Shown: in pieces, positions 10,789-22,173 of the stretch
Numbering within the stretch: position 1 is the stretch's first letter
Layout of the letters: every line of letters begins with the position of its first letter
From: Castanea sativa
Taxonomy: Eukaryota; Streptophyta; Magnoliopsida; Fagales; Fagaceae
Assembly (NCBI RefSeq): GCF_040712315.1
Contig: NC_134017.1
Span: 28,565,273-28,629,272, forward strand
Length of the DNA stretch: 64,000 nucleotides
Reading direction: 5' to 3'
Program-made: the position numbers and the translations under genes
Notes under the pieces: model-generated
Seen by the model: the letters and a program-made list of their open reading frames with translations, nothing else
Database searches by the model: none
What the model was told of the DNA's origin: nothing

Positions 10789-12046
10789 AAATTACACCCG
10801 ATTGGCAGGAAAATTGGCATGCATGTTAAGAACAAATAGAACATGTAATCCAACGGTTGGATTTTCAAAATATAAATTTAATAATAATTTATTGGGTGGT
10901 GTAACACTTTTTAGAGTTACACCAGGTGTAATCTGAACCTAGACCTATATTTCTTAATTCAATGTGAATTTTGACAAATCTACCGTTAGATTACATTATC
11001 TTCATATGTTTTTCATGCTTACAAAATTTCAAGGTGATCAAAGATTAATAGGTATGTCATTAATCAATTGTCTAAATTTAAGTTTTTGTAGTTTAAACTA
11101 ATGCATAATAGATGAGTTTAAAGATTAAATGACAAATTACACCTAATTGACATGAAAATTGGCATGAATTTTAAGAACATATAGAAAATGTAATCCAACG
11201 GTTGGATTTCCAAAATATGAATTCAATAATAATTTATTGGGTGGTGTAACACTTTTTAGAGTTACACAAGGTGTAATTTGAACCCAGACCTATATTTCTT
11301 AATTCAATGTGAATTTTGACAAATCTACCGTTAGATTACATTATCTTCATATGTTTTTCATGCTTACAAAATTTTAAGGTGATCAAAGATTAATAGGCAT
11401 GTCATCAATCAATTATCTAAATTTAAGTTTTTATAGTTTAAACTAACGCATAATAGATGAGGTTAAAGATTAAATGACAAATTACACCTAATTGACATGA
11501 AAATTGGCATGCATTTTAAGAACATATAGAAAATGTAATCCAACGGTTGAATTTTCAAAATATGAATTCAATAATAATTTATTGGGTGATGTAACACTTT
11601 TTAGAGTTACACCAGGTGTAATTTGAACCCAGACCTATATTTCTTAACTCAATGTGAATTTTGACAAATCTACCGTTAGATTACATTATCTTCATATGTT
11701 GTTCATGCTTACAAAATTTCAAGGTGATCAAAGATTAATAGGCATGTCATCGATCAATTGTGTAAATTTAAGTTTTTGTAGTTTAAACTAACACATAATA
11801 GATGAGTTTAAAGATTAAATGACAAATTACACCTAATTGACATGAAAGTTGGCATGCATTTTAAGAAAATATAGAAAATGTAATCCAACGGTTGGATTTT
11901 CAAAATATGAATTCAATAATAATTTATTGGGTGGTGTAACACTTTTTAGAGTTACACCAGGTGTAATTTGAACCCAGACCTATATTTCTTAATTCAATGT
12001 GAATTTTGACAAATCTACCGTTAGATTACATTATCTTCATATGTTG
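10789..12046. repeat. 345-bp tandem array, about 3.6 copies
   Basis: The motif AAATTACACC(C/T)(G/A)ATTG starts at 10789, 11134, 11479 and 11824, an exact 345-bp period. The fourth copy stops near 12046. Each unit contains the inverted pair GTGTAAC...GTTACAC around an ACTTTTTAGA core. Copies differ at only a few positions by eye, so they are young or homogenised. Confidence 0.92.
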
Positions 12047-12217
12047 TAATGCCAAGGTTTTGATTTGATTCCTATCTTGTTGAAGTTCATTAGAATTTGT
12101 GAGTTTCCTCAAATCTCATGTTCTTCTCTTCTGATGTATCCCTCTTAACTAAGCATAACCTTCAGATTTCTCTATTTTGTGTGCTTGTTAGATCTCTTGA
12201 ATTTATAAAAACTGTGA

Positions 12218-12514
12218 TTACAATGCAATAGAACAAAATGACTCTGTTTGATTGTGAAGGTTATTGAACTTAATTGCAAAGAGAGTGAAACTGAAAATAG
12301 TGGGGTTAGTGTGGTTTGGTTTGAGGGTGAGAGATTGTTGGGAAGGAAAAGAAGAAGGGAAAGTAAAGAGTTTGGGAGAGAGTTTGAGGTGAGAGAGAGA
12401 TTGGTTCAATGGTAGAGAATCCATAGTTTGTGAGCTTTTCTTGGTTATGGGGTTTTGGTGGGAAGAGATGGAAGAGTTAAGAGAAGGGGACTGAGTTGTC
12501 AATGGTGGGTGCAA
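12218..12514 (-). pseudogene. Captured gene 5' end, transit-peptide-like
   Basis: On the minus strand a pyrimidine-rich leader precedes an ATG at 12424. The predicted N-terminus is MDSLPLNQSLSHLKLSPKLF and continues rich in Ser, Thr, Leu and basic residues with almost no acidic ones, as in chloroplast transit peptides. An in-frame ATG also lies further upstream (12514). The frame degenerates after roughly 60 residues into AT-rich sequence that looks like an intron. I infer that the CACTA captured the promoter, first exon and start of the first intron of a plastid-protein gene. The parent gene is not identified, and no mature domain is present. Confidence 0.4.
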
Positions 12515-14514
12515 TGTAAATGTAATCTAATGAGGATAAGGAACCACATCCAATATAATGGTTTTTTTTGTTTTGCCTTGTCCACGTAATTTTGTGGGAG
12601 TGATTTCTAGCCACACGTGGTAATGAACTTTGGGGTCGAAGTGAGATAGTGACTTTGGTGAGTAAAATGTTGGTCCGGAAGCCTCACAAGGGAATGAAGA
12701 TTATTATTGTAAATAGAGAATTTTTGTATTAATTAATTTTCAAGTCATATAAGCATTTTGACGACAAAGAATAATTACCATGGGTAGATGCAAATTTAAA
12801 TTTTGTCTTATAAACAAGAGGAAGACAAATTGGAAAAAGTTTGACATTCGTTTTTTTTTAATTGATCTATGTGATTTAATTAGATCAATATTCCAAAATA
12901 ATGTTTTTATTTATTTATTTATAATATAATTCAATAGTTGGTGAAGGAAGATTATTGAAGGAATATTTCATTATTCTTTGTTAGGTTCAAAATTTGTGGC
13001 AAATTGATGTCAGTCAGAGCTTGAGGACCCTACACATGTTATGATTGTCATTGAAGTTGGATTCTTGAAGGTTTTATTAATCTATCTTTTTCTATGCTGC
13101 TCATTTTTTTTTCTTATGTATCTTCTATGCATTGGAATGAAATCATGCATCTTGGAGATTTTCTCTTTTACACGTTTAAGACTATAGATGAGTTCAATGA
13201 CTACCAACCCCTATCTTGGTAGGTAGATTCATAGTATTTAAAAGAGCATGCATCATTCATGGTGGTATTGTTAATCAAGGTAGATAAATAGTACTAGCTA
13301 GGAAACAAGCAAATACTAGTAGTTTAAAAAGTTAAAGAGATAAGACCCTATTAATTGCTAATTTGCTAGATATTTTATCATTCTGTACGTCATTGCAAAT
13401 GAAGTAGCTATAAGAAGCTATTCAATGCTAGCTAGTTGTCAGTGCTTTACTGATATTGAGCCCAAAGTATGTCAAAGTTAGCTGCAAGTTGATTTTTGTA
13501 ATCATTGCAACAGAAGGTGCATGCATGATACATGGTTTTTGAGAGAGAGAAGTGAGAGTTGTGAGGGTTGAGAGAGTTGAGAGAGAGGTGATAGATCTGA
13601 GAAGTGTTGGGTTGAGTAAAAAGTAATAGAAACAAAAAAAAATAAATACTAATTTAACAGGAGTAAGAATAAATAAATAAATAAAAATTAGCTTTCCGCT
13701 ACGTACCATCATATATAGTTGTGCACTGTAGCAATGTAGATAAAAAATTTACCTATAGCACCATCATTATAGCCCCCTTTTGTATATGTAGGTACTAAAA
13801 ATAGTTTTTTAGCATCACCATTGTGAATGCTCTAAAAAAGCCACTTTAATTATACATTTAACACATCAATTTATAATACATCTAACATCAACATTTCTAT
13901 TTTTTTACCACCTCATTTAAGATTTCAGCTATTGTAGGATGTCAAAAATGATATTTTACTCTAACTAAGATGTTAAAACTTTTAAATATAATACCCTTAG
14001 TGTAGTGTGCTTTTTTAGAATCATATGTTAAAAAATAGCATATTTAGCTTTTGAAACCTTAAATGAGAATACTCTTAAGCACATGTTAGTAAAGAATTTT
14101 AAAAAAAATTATAAAAAAATAAAAAAAAAATAGTTATTTGTTTTGACATTTTTTCCAATTCTGCATCAAAATTTTATTTTTAAAAAAATCAGTCTTAATA
14201 AACAATTTATAATTTATTTTTCATCACTTTTGGGTTTTCTCATAATTGCATAACTGCTTTCAATAATTGCATAACTTTTTTTAAAGGTCTTAACACAGAC
14301 ATGTGGCTTGTGTTGTAATAAATAAGGAGTGTGATAAATAAACTTCTTTTATTATTGATTGTGTATTAATTACATCACTAACTTCATGTTAAGAAAATAT
14401 TATTAAAGCTAACTAATTGAAACTAACTAATTCATTAATTACAAAACTAGCTCCTAAGGATCACGTAAATTTGCATGAAAGGTAAATAACCATAAAGTGG
14501 TCAAGATCCACTGT
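12515..14514. other. CACTA interior without recognisable gene
   Basis: AT-rich sequence. Near 12590-12620 the minus strand has CCACGTGTGG, a G-box-like motif, upstream of the captured gene start and possibly part of its promoter. An open frame at 13428-13712 (minus) follows a CT-rich tract but shows no domain. Around 13745-13830 opposed TAGCACCATCATT and GCATCACCATTGTGAATGCT motifs may be remains of a small MITE. Confidence 0.4.
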
Positions 14515-15195
14515 TTGATGGTGGGTTATTTGTTTATTGTGATGACTGGGTTTTTTTGTTTATGGTAGTAACTATGATTTTGTATTAATGGTGGTGACTG
14601 TGTTTTTTGTTTAATGGTGGTGGTGGGTTTTTTGTTTATGGTGGTGGCTGCGTTTTTTGTTTAATGTTGGTGATGAGTTTTTTGTATATAGTGATGGTTG
14701 GGTTTTTTGTTTATAGCAGTAGCTGAGTTTTTGTGTTAATGGTAGTGGCTGTGTTTTTTGTTTAACGGTGGTGGTGGGTTTTTTGTTTATGGTATTGGCT
14801 GGGTTTTTGTGTTAATGGTGGTGACTGTGCTTTTTGTTTAATGGTAGTGGTTGGGTTTTTTGATTATGGTAGTGGCTGAGTTTTTGTGTTAATGTTGGTA
14901 GCTGTGTTTTTTGTTTAATAGTGGTGGTAGGTTTTTTGTTTGTGGTGGTGGCTGAGTTTTTTGTTTATTGTGATGACTGAGTTTTTTGTTTATGGTAGTG
15001 GCTGGGTTTTTGTGTTAATGGGTGGTGGCTATGTTTTTTGTTTAATGGTGGTGGTGGGTTTTTTGTTTATGGTGGTGGCCGTGGTTTTTGTTTAATGGTG
15101 GTGGCTAGTTTTTTTTTTTAATAGTGTTGGCTAGATTTTTTATTTGTTGTGGTGGGTGGGTTTGTGTTTATGATGGTAGCTGAGTTTTTGTTTTG
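14515..15195 (+). repeat. Degenerate ~30-bp minisatellite (GGTGGTGG...TTTTTTGTTTATG)
   Basis: Roughly twenty units alternate a GTGGTGGCTG-type block with GGGTTTTTTGTTTATGG-type blocks, with frequent small indels. No frame stays coding-like. It is internal to the first CACTA element. Confidence 0.88.
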
Positions 15196-15663
15196 GATTT
15201 CACTTTATTTGTTTTGTTTTAAATTAGGATTTTTCTACATTCTTTATGATTTCTCTGTAATTTGTAATGTAGGTTTGGTTTTTATTTGATGAGAATGTTG
15301 TGGGTCTTTTTTATTTGATAGTTTGGCTTCATATGATTTTGCATTATGATTATTTTGTCTAGTTTGTTATTGGGTATTCTGTGGATATTTTTTGCATTGT
15401 CTTACTAATAATAATCTTTTTGTTGTTGATGTTGTAGTACATCTTATTAGGGATATGGGTTTGCAGTCTAGTTTGTTATTAATGTATTTTCCTTGATACT
15501 TGTGCAGATTTGGGATTGGTGGCAAAAAGATAGCTTTTGTGGGACTACTTGAACTTAATTAATTTTTTGTAAAGTTTGGAAGTTAAGACATTATTTGTAT
15601 GTAAATGGTTGTAATTACTTTGTGAACATCTTTATTGCATTTTTAGATTGTATGGATTTTACT
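15196..15663. other. CACTA interior, no gene seen
   Basis: T-rich sequence resembling intron or UTR DNA, without a domain or long open frame. Confidence 0.4.
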
Positions 15664-15690
15664 TATGGATTTGGTTAGAAATGAATGAAT

Positions 15691-15724
<34 letters not shown>

Positions 15725-15742
15725 GATTTGGTTAGAAATGAA
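15664..15742 (-). repeat. T30 tract flanked by a 22-bp direct duplication
   Basis: TATGGATTTGGTTAGAAATG(AA) occurs at 15664-15685 and again at 15721-15742, with ATGAATG and about 30 Ts between. This is the shape left by a LINE-driven insertion that contributed little more than a poly(A) tail on the minus strand. Replication slippage is an alternative. Confidence 0.7.
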
Positions 15743-15795
15743 CAGGTTAATGTAATGACAAGTAAATGTAAAGAATATTAATAAAAAATTAAAAT

Positions 15796-16220
15796 TGGTG
15801 ACGATAATTTTCATTGCCATATTTGACTATAAGCAGAAATTGGTGACAAAATAATTTGTCACTTGATCTATTGAAATTAAAAAAAAAAAATGATTGGTGA
15901 CGCAAAACTTTGTCACCTGATCTATTGAAATTGGGAAAAAAATACATTTGGTGACGAAATATTTCGTCACTAGAAATAAGGTTTAGTGACGAAAATATTA
16001 GGTGACGAAAAATTTTTGTCACCTGTCATTTTTTATTGGTGACGAAAAAATTTCGTCACCTATCATTTTTTAATTGGTGACGAAACATTTTCGTCACCAA
16101 TACATTCTGTGACGGAGCTAAGGTGACGAATGCTGTTTCGTCACCATATGTATTCGGTGACGAAATAAAGACATATTGTGACGAAAGGTTTCGTCACCAT
16201 AGTCTATTTTTGTTGTAGTG
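15796..16220. repeat. CACTA subterminal repeats, right
   Basis: About a dozen TTGGTGACGAAA / TTTCGTCACCAA motifs lead up to the right terminus. They mirror the left-hand zone. Confidence 0.9.
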
Positions 16221-16248
16221 TAGGCCAAACAATTTGGGATGAAAGGAA

Positions 16249-17254
16249 TACTAAAAATTTGGACAAAGAGTTAGACGTCGATAAAGTGACCAAAATTTGG
16301 AAAATCAAATAATATAAGATAATTACTAGGTGAATTTTTTATATGCATAAAAAATGAGAAAAAAAAATATCGCTTTATATATTAATTAGTTGGCCTACTA
16401 GAAAGTAAATTTACACTTTGTTATGTTCAAAAATCCTATGTGAATTTAATTTTTCCTTTTTTTTTTTTTTTGTTGGTGTTTGATAGCATGAAAAATATAA
16501 ATAAAAGTAAAGCTATCTTTAATCAATAGAAAACTCTATTAAAAATATGATTTATTTCTAAGAGATTGTTTTTAACTTATTTTCAAAGTTTTTGTCAAAC
16601 ACACGTAAATGAGATAATTATTTAAACATTTCATTTTTTTAAAGAAATGACATATTTTAGGAAAAATTTAACGTTGAAACAAACATGGTGAAGCTGGGCT
16701 AAGTTTTGTAACTGGGTCCAAACCCTAGCTAGTGCTTGTCGTGTATATAAATCTTGTCTCAATTATTTAACAGGTGCACATTGAATAAATTGTAGAAGTA
16801 TTCACGTCGCGTGTCATAACCATACATTGAATCAAACCGGTAATGTACTTTTGCATTGAAAAGAATGCACGCATGCATATCAGATGCTTGAATTGAGCTC
16901 AGAGGCGGTGCTAGGCCGGGGGCCATGGCCCCCTAGCTTTTGAAACTTTTCATCAATATTCCTTTACAATTAGTAACAAATCTAAAAATTACACAAAAAT
17001 TTATTTGTCGGCCTACTCTGAGAATTTGCTCTCCCAAAATTTTAAGCTAATCTAGTAAGAGTTTAACAAAAATAATAATTAATTAATTTATTGGCAAAAA
17101 GAAAGACAAAAAAAACTCAAACAATTAAATTTGGTATAGAAATAATAAAACCCAAAAAAAAAAAAAAATCAAATCCACCATCTGGCCCAATAATCAGCCC
17201 ATGTCCCTCACAAAACTCCTTATTCACCTTTAATAAATTCCAAATTAGCAAGAT
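16249..17254. other. Spacer with probable transposon-end remnants
   Basis: No gene seen. At 16903-16935 AGGCGGTGCTAGGCCGGGGG begins a stretch typical of degraded plant DNA-transposon ends. Homopolymers such as an A15 run near 17155 are present. Confidence 0.45.
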
Positions 17255-17430
17255 ATATAAAGATGTGTTCACATAATTTCTTATTTTGTTCTAATTAATG
17301 GAAAGCCATATGGCAATATCATCTCTTCTAGGGGGTTGCACCAAGGAGACCCACCCTCTCCATATTTGTTCTTGTTGTGTACAGAAGGCTAATCATCTCT
17401 ACTCTAGTCATTAATAGACTAGGGATTTCT
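17255..17430 (+). pseudogene. LINE reverse transcriptase, piece 1
   Basis: Translation from 17264 gives CVHIISYFVLINGKPYGNII and then GLHQGDPPSPYLFLLCTEG. This is the conserved L1-type RT region around the GDPLSPYLF motif. Three stops follow before the copia insertion at 17431. No coding match was found upstream of about 17255. Confidence 0.85.
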
Positions 17431-18834
17431 TGTTAGGATGTGTGCCTTTAAATCCTATTGTATAATATTATGTATGACATTATGTATGACTTAATGTTGC
17501 GTTTAATAAAGTTAATTATTATTATCTAAAAATAATGGTAACATGAATATTGGGACATTATCATATAGTCCATGAAATGCATAGTATGTGATTTATGTGA
17601 AAAGTCACAGAAGATATAAATCACAAGTTCTTTGTAAACTCAAAATTGTAGTTCGTAGTCGGTGATGAAATTGGGCATTTCATCTGCGAAAACTATAACA
17701 TATCAACTAAGATGATTTGTCTTGATCATGGAAATGTAGATTTCTAGTTGATATGTTGATATGTTTTAAGAGTTAAAATATATTGAACTGGACCGGTGTG
17801 AGATTTATTATTCTCCTAATGACTGTCAAATGAATAATAAACCCATGACTTGTATTTGCCTGAACTCTTAATCCTGAGATAATAATGGACTTAATTATGA
17901 GATGTAGATTGTTTTGATATATCAAGAGTGAGATCTAGAGTTACAGTCAAAATCTCAGTATGTTGGGCAACCACATTTAATGTTGATGGAACATATATTC
18001 TTAAAATGGAATTCATAGTCTCTTAACGGAGATATAAAATATTCCTTTGAGATAAATTTAATGAGTATGTTATTCAAAAAGTTAGACCTAACTACTTTAG
18101 TAAATTGTTGCTAGAATATATATTTATGAAATTTGATTTCATAAATATATGATGAATAACTTAAAGGATTAAACTGGGTACTCAAGGATAAGATGTAGTA
18201 ATTTATAAAGTGACGGTCTACATTTATGACTTTGTGTTACTACGAATATTTTATGAAGGGATTGCATGTACAATAAAGTCTTGGGATATAATTTATAAAT
18301 AAGGTCTAGAGTGCAACTATATTTATATAGTAGTATTAAATATAATTAATGGTAATTTTGGACTTGTCAAGAGTTGACAGAAAAGCCCAAGGCCCATTGG
18401 AACTAGTGTCTTGTTGGTCCCTTTTGGTCCCACTCCAAGCCACACATTTAAGCCCAATTGGAAATGCCCAAAAGGCCAGCCCAATTAGATAATCGGTTAG
18501 ATACAAAGGGAGAAACATGCAGAATTTTCTGTAGAAAACAGTAAGAACACTATTGCGAAGTGGTGTAAGAAGTGTTAGACACTTTGACATTTTTACCTTT
18601 GGAACTAATTGAGAGACTACACATCTTAAGCGTTAGTGGAATTGGAATGAAGATTGAAAGTGTTCCCAAGTACTTCTGATTTTCGGTTTTGAAATTTACC
18701 GCTCTAAGATACACTCTCTTGTTCTTAAATTTTAAAACTTATATAGTGTATGTTAACATTTATGAATGAAGTAGATCCGTCATTTTTTCGCTGCGTATGT
18801 TTTGTATGCGATACAAATTTGCATACTTCCATCA
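17431..18834 (+). repeat. copia-A 5' LTR
   Basis: A 1404-bp LTR bounded by TG and CA. A TATATTTATATAG box near 18320 is a plausible core promoter. It matches 24009-25425 along its whole length. Confidence 0.93.
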
Positions 18835-18836
18835 AA

Positions 18837-18849
18837 TTAGTATCAGAGC
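18837..18849 (+). other. copia-A primer-binding site
   Basis: TTAGTATCAGAGC lies three bases after the 5' LTR. It is one base from TGGTATCAGAGC, the initiator tRNA-Met complement used by plant copia elements. Confidence 0.85.
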
Positions 18850-20051
18850 GGTCTTCACTTTCATATCTGTTTAACATGTTTTTGAGTTTTGGAATTATTG
18901 ACAATAGTTTCATGTTGTTAGAAATTAGTTTTTGCATGGATGTTGAAATTATTGTTTTTTATAAAAACTGATATTGATATTATGATGTTATTTAAATTTT
19001 AGTTTAAGTATGTTAAACTAAACTTTAAGGCTATAGCATCAATGTAATTCAGTTTTGATATCAATTTATGTTCATTATGATTGTATGTTGGTTGATTTGT
19101 ACATGAAAACGTTGAAAAAATGTCTTTGAAAAATTCTGAAAATTTTGAAATTCGCGACGCTCAATCGATCGAGAATCTGTCGAGTATCGATCGAGCTGAC
19201 AGAAGATTTCTCGATCGATCGAGGATCTGTCGAGAATCAATCGAGCTTTGTAGAACTTTTTCTCGATTGATTGAGAATTTGTCGAGGATCGATCGAGCAA
19301 CCAGAACTTTTCTCGATCGATCAAGGTACATCCTTGATCGATCGAGGACTAAAGGTTCAAAAAAATTTCTAAGTGTTTTTACATATATAAAGAGCAAGGC
19401 AATGTGTAATTAGTTCATGCATGTTTTAAATTTAAAAACCTTTATCTTAAAACATCTAGTGGGAGAGAGATACAAGGGTTGGATCTCACGGCCTCCATTG
19501 TTGGTTCATAGTAGTGTGAAATATATACTTTGTCTTTGCCTTGAGCTTAGCATTCCATGCAGAGAGTATTTATTTCATGGTCCAAGATTGGATTTCTTGG
19601 TTTATAGTGGTTTGATCAAACGCCTTATCTTAGCTTCGAGTTTTGCATTCCATGCAGAGGGTGTTTGTATCATGGTACTACAAAATAAACCTGTTAAAGG
19701 GATGAAATGTGGCTACACATGATTCTAGACAATAGTATACACTAGACTAAGTATTATAGTATCCTCTATGCTGAGTTCTTACTATTATTACTTAGAGGCT
19801 AAATTTAAAAACGGCATATTATTAGTGTTTGATAAAAGTTATCATGATAGCACTAATAATGAGAATAGTTATCAATCAATCATAGTATTTAATGTTCACT
19901 CTATGTTGAGGGATATTGAATATGGGATTGGGTTGTCATTGCATATATTATGTTATGGTTTTATTAAGGTTTCATACTATATGTTTATATGCTAAATTGA
20001 TAATGTCTAGTTTACTTATTATATTCATGTTTATTGTTTTCATATTTTATC
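18850..20051 (+). other. copia-A untranslated leader
   Basis: A 1.2-kb stretch between PBS and gag with no conserved protein. It includes the TCGATCGA repeat block at 19155-19347. It also holds two related segments near 19545 and 19640, each containing GCATTCCATGCAGAG, so part of it is an internal duplication. Confidence 0.6.
19155..19347 (+). repeat. TCGATCGA-rich repeats in the copia leader
   Basis: Five or more degenerate units of the form CGATCGAG-(A/G)-ATCTGTCGAG-(N)-ATCGATCGAG follow each other. The palindrome TCGATCGA recurs, giving strong local self-complementarity. Frames open on both strands across it because of the repeat and are not genes. Confidence 0.9.
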
Positions 20052-20921
20052 ATGGCATCATTTAGCGCACTTGTTGCTATTCTTAATCAAAGAAAATTGA
20101 CTGGATCCAACTATGTTGACTGGAAAAGAAATTTGGACATAGTTTTAACAGCTGAAGAGCACAAATATGTGCTTACTCAACCATGTCCTAGCTTTCCTTC
20201 ATTAGATGCTCATTCTGAGAAAAAACAACGATATAATCATTGCCAGAAATCTAATGAAATGGCCAAGTGCTATATCCTAGCATCCATCTCAAACGTTCTA
20301 CAACATCAAATACAGGATGTAGAACTAGCTTCGAACATTATGCATAGTCTGAAGGAGATGTTTGGTGAGCAAGGCCGTTCAGCAAGGCAAGAAACCATGA
20401 GGTAAATTTATAATACCAAAATGGCTTAAGGTACTTCAGTGAGAGAGCATTGTCTTACAATGATCTCTAATCTGAATATATTAGAGGTTTTAGGTGCTAA
20501 CATTGATGGAAAATCCCAAGTGGATATGACACTCCAGTCACTACTGGAATCATTTAAGGAATTCAAACTCAATTACAATATGAACAAAAAGATTTATTCT
20601 TTGTCTGAATTAATGAATAAGTTAGTGGCGGCAGAAGGCATCCTTGGTACTTCTAGTGTTGAAGCCAATGTTGGTGAAGCTTTTACTTCTCAACCTAAGT
20701 TGAAAGGCAAGGGTAAGAAGAAGAAGAAGAAGAAGAAGGACTTCACTAAGCAAGAGGGTAAACAGATTGCCTTGAGAGTCGCCAATGAGGGAAAGAAGCC
20801 CAAAGGAAAGTGTTTCCATTGTGGTGAGAAAGGATATTGGAAGAGGAATTGTCCAAGTTTTAAAGCTACCAAGAATAACGGTGTGAAAAGTTCTTTTCTT
20901 CTTGAAATATGTTTGGTATAG
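20052..20921 (+). pseudogene. copia-A gag, disrupted
   Basis: Starts MASFSALVAILNQRKLTGSN, a typical copia gag start with the GxNYxxWK motif (residues about 18-24). Gag forms the cytoplasmic particle that packages the RNA. A TAA at 20403-20405 breaks the frame; homology resumes from 20439 in another frame. A lysine-rich run precedes the zinc knuckle CFHCGEKGYWKRNC (20811-20852), whose histidine position is Tyr, so zinc binding is probably lost. The frame closes at 20919-20921, just before the protease region. Confidence 0.88.
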
Positions 20922-21300
20922 AATCCCACGGATTCCTAGTGTGTGGATTTAGGTTGTACTAATCATATCTACAATTCTTTGCAGGGGTTCCAGGAGACCA
21001 GAAAGCTGAATGAAGGAGAATTGTTTCTGACCTTAGCGGATGGGAGTAGAGTTCCAGTTGTAGCTGTTGGTGTTGTTAATTTATACTTTGAGTCTAGGGT
21101 ATTAATATTGAAAGACTATCTATTTGTACCTAATGTTCATAGGAATTTAATTTCTACAACTTATTTAGGTAAATATGGGTATTGTATTATCCTGAAAGAC
21201 AATGTTGTAATAAAAAAGGATAAAATGTTTATCTATTCTAGCAATATTGTAGATGGTCTTTATATTTTAACCCCTGATAAGCATGAATTATAAAATTCTG
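20922..21300 (+). pseudogene. copia-A aspartic protease region
   Basis: The frame reads VDLGCTNHI where copia proteases have Asp-Ser-Gly, so the active-site triad residue next to the Asp is changed. It continues through FVPNVHRNLIS, a conserved copia protease motif, to about 21290. The protease would cleave the Gag-Pol polyprotein. TAG at 20938-20940 and TAA at 21291-21293 flank it. Confidence 0.85.
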
Positions 21301-22157
21301 AATTAGATAATAATTCACATGTGAAATCATTAAAGAGAAAGTTTCCTTCTACTAGTGAAACATATCTTTGGCACTTGCGTTTAGGTCATATTAATTCAAA
21401 CAAAATTCAAAGACTTATCAAAGATGGACTCTTGGGGCTCATGGACTTTGATGAATTTTCAGTTTGTGAATCTTGTTTGAAAAGTAAAATGACCAAATGA
21501 CCTTTTAATGCAAAAGGTAGAAGAGCTCAAGATTTGCTAGAACTAGTATATTCAGATGTATGTGGTCCTATGTCAATCCAAGCAAGAAAAAGTTATGAGT
21601 ATTTCATTACTTTCACTGATAATTACTCTAGATTTAGTTATGTGTACCTAATGAAACGGAAGTCCGAAACTTTTGACTAGTTCAAAGAGTTTAGGGCTAA
21701 AGTTGAGAATCAATTAGGTAAACGCATAAAGGTCATTCGATCTGATTGAGGTGGTAAATACCTTCTTGGGGATTTTAAGGATTACTTGACTGAAAATGGG
21801 ATCATATCCCAGTTGACTGCACCTAGAACTCCACAACAAAATGGTGTAGCAGAAAGAAGGAATATGACTCTTTTAGATATGGTTAGATCCACGATGTGTT
21901 ATTCAACTCTACCAATTTCTTTTTGGGGATATTCCTTAAGTACTACAATGTATTTTCTGAATTTAGTACCTTCGAAGTCTGTTCCTAAAACACCTATAGA
22001 GTTGTGGAATGGGCGTAAGCCTAGTATGAGACATCTCCATATTTGGGGTTGTCCAGCACATGTGTTAAAAGGAAAGTCAGACAAGTTACAGTCTAAAACA
22101 AAAGTGGTTTTCTTTGTAGGGTATCCAAAAAAGAACAGTTGGAGGTTTATTCTATAG
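21301..22157 (+). pseudogene. copia-A GAG-pre-integrase and integrase, stops
   Basis: A pre-integrase zinc region (HLRLGHINSNK, about 21371-21405) leads into the integrase core. The first Asp is in LVYSDVCGPM (about 21547), the second in the RSD stretch near 21740 and the Glu in QQNGVAERRN (about 21850). Internal stops occur near 21498, 21678 and 21748, so no integrase can be made. C-terminal homology (FFVGYPKKN) extends to 22157, where another frame break occurs. Confidence 0.88.
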
Positions 22158-22173
22158 TCATAAGGATAATAAA

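Larger units (their letters stand above)
8929..16220. mobile_element. Non-autonomous CACTA (En/Spm) transposon, 7.3 kb
   Basis: The left end is CACTACAACAAAAGTGGGCT. The reverse complement of the right end is CACTACAACAAAAATAGACT, and both then run into CTATGGTGACGAAA. A TAG target duplication flanks it exactly (8926-8928 and 16221-16223). The subterminal zones carry many TGGTGACGAAA repeats in both orientations, as CACTA transposases require. No transposase-like coding sequence was found, so movement would need a helper. The interior is a mosaic: a 1.2-kb fold-back, a 345-bp tandem array, a captured gene start, a minisatellite and a poly(T) tract. It lies about 500 bp upstream of the MYB start codon and may affect that gene's expression. 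Confidence 0.9.
8585..16248. mobile_element. Stowaway-like MITE, split by a CACTA element
   Basis: The left terminus CTTCCTCCGACCCAAATTGT (8585) and the reverse complement of the right terminus TTCCTTTCATCCCAAATTGT (ending 16248) match at most positions and resemble the CTCCCTCCGTCCC terminus of Stowaway (Tc1/mariner) MITEs. A TA dinucleotide flanks each side (8583-8584 and 16249-16250), the expected duplication. Without the CACTA inserted at 8929-16220 and its duplicated TAG, the MITE would be about 370 bp. It starts about 150 bp upstream of the MYB ATG. Confidence 0.6.

Noticed and set aside
13428..13712. Minus-strand frame with a hydrophobic N-terminus after a CT-rich tract
   Set aside because: No recognisable domain, and an overlapping frame is equally open. 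It could be another captured leader but support is too thin.
8929..16220. Regular repeats considered as a CRISPR-like array
   Set aside because: Repeats occur in both orientations with irregular spacing and sit at transposon ends; the sequence context is plant nuclear DNA.
19061..19413. Three overlapping frames on both strands around 19.1-19.4 kb
   Set aside because: All are produced by the TCGATCGA palindromic array in the copia leader, which opens frames on both strands.
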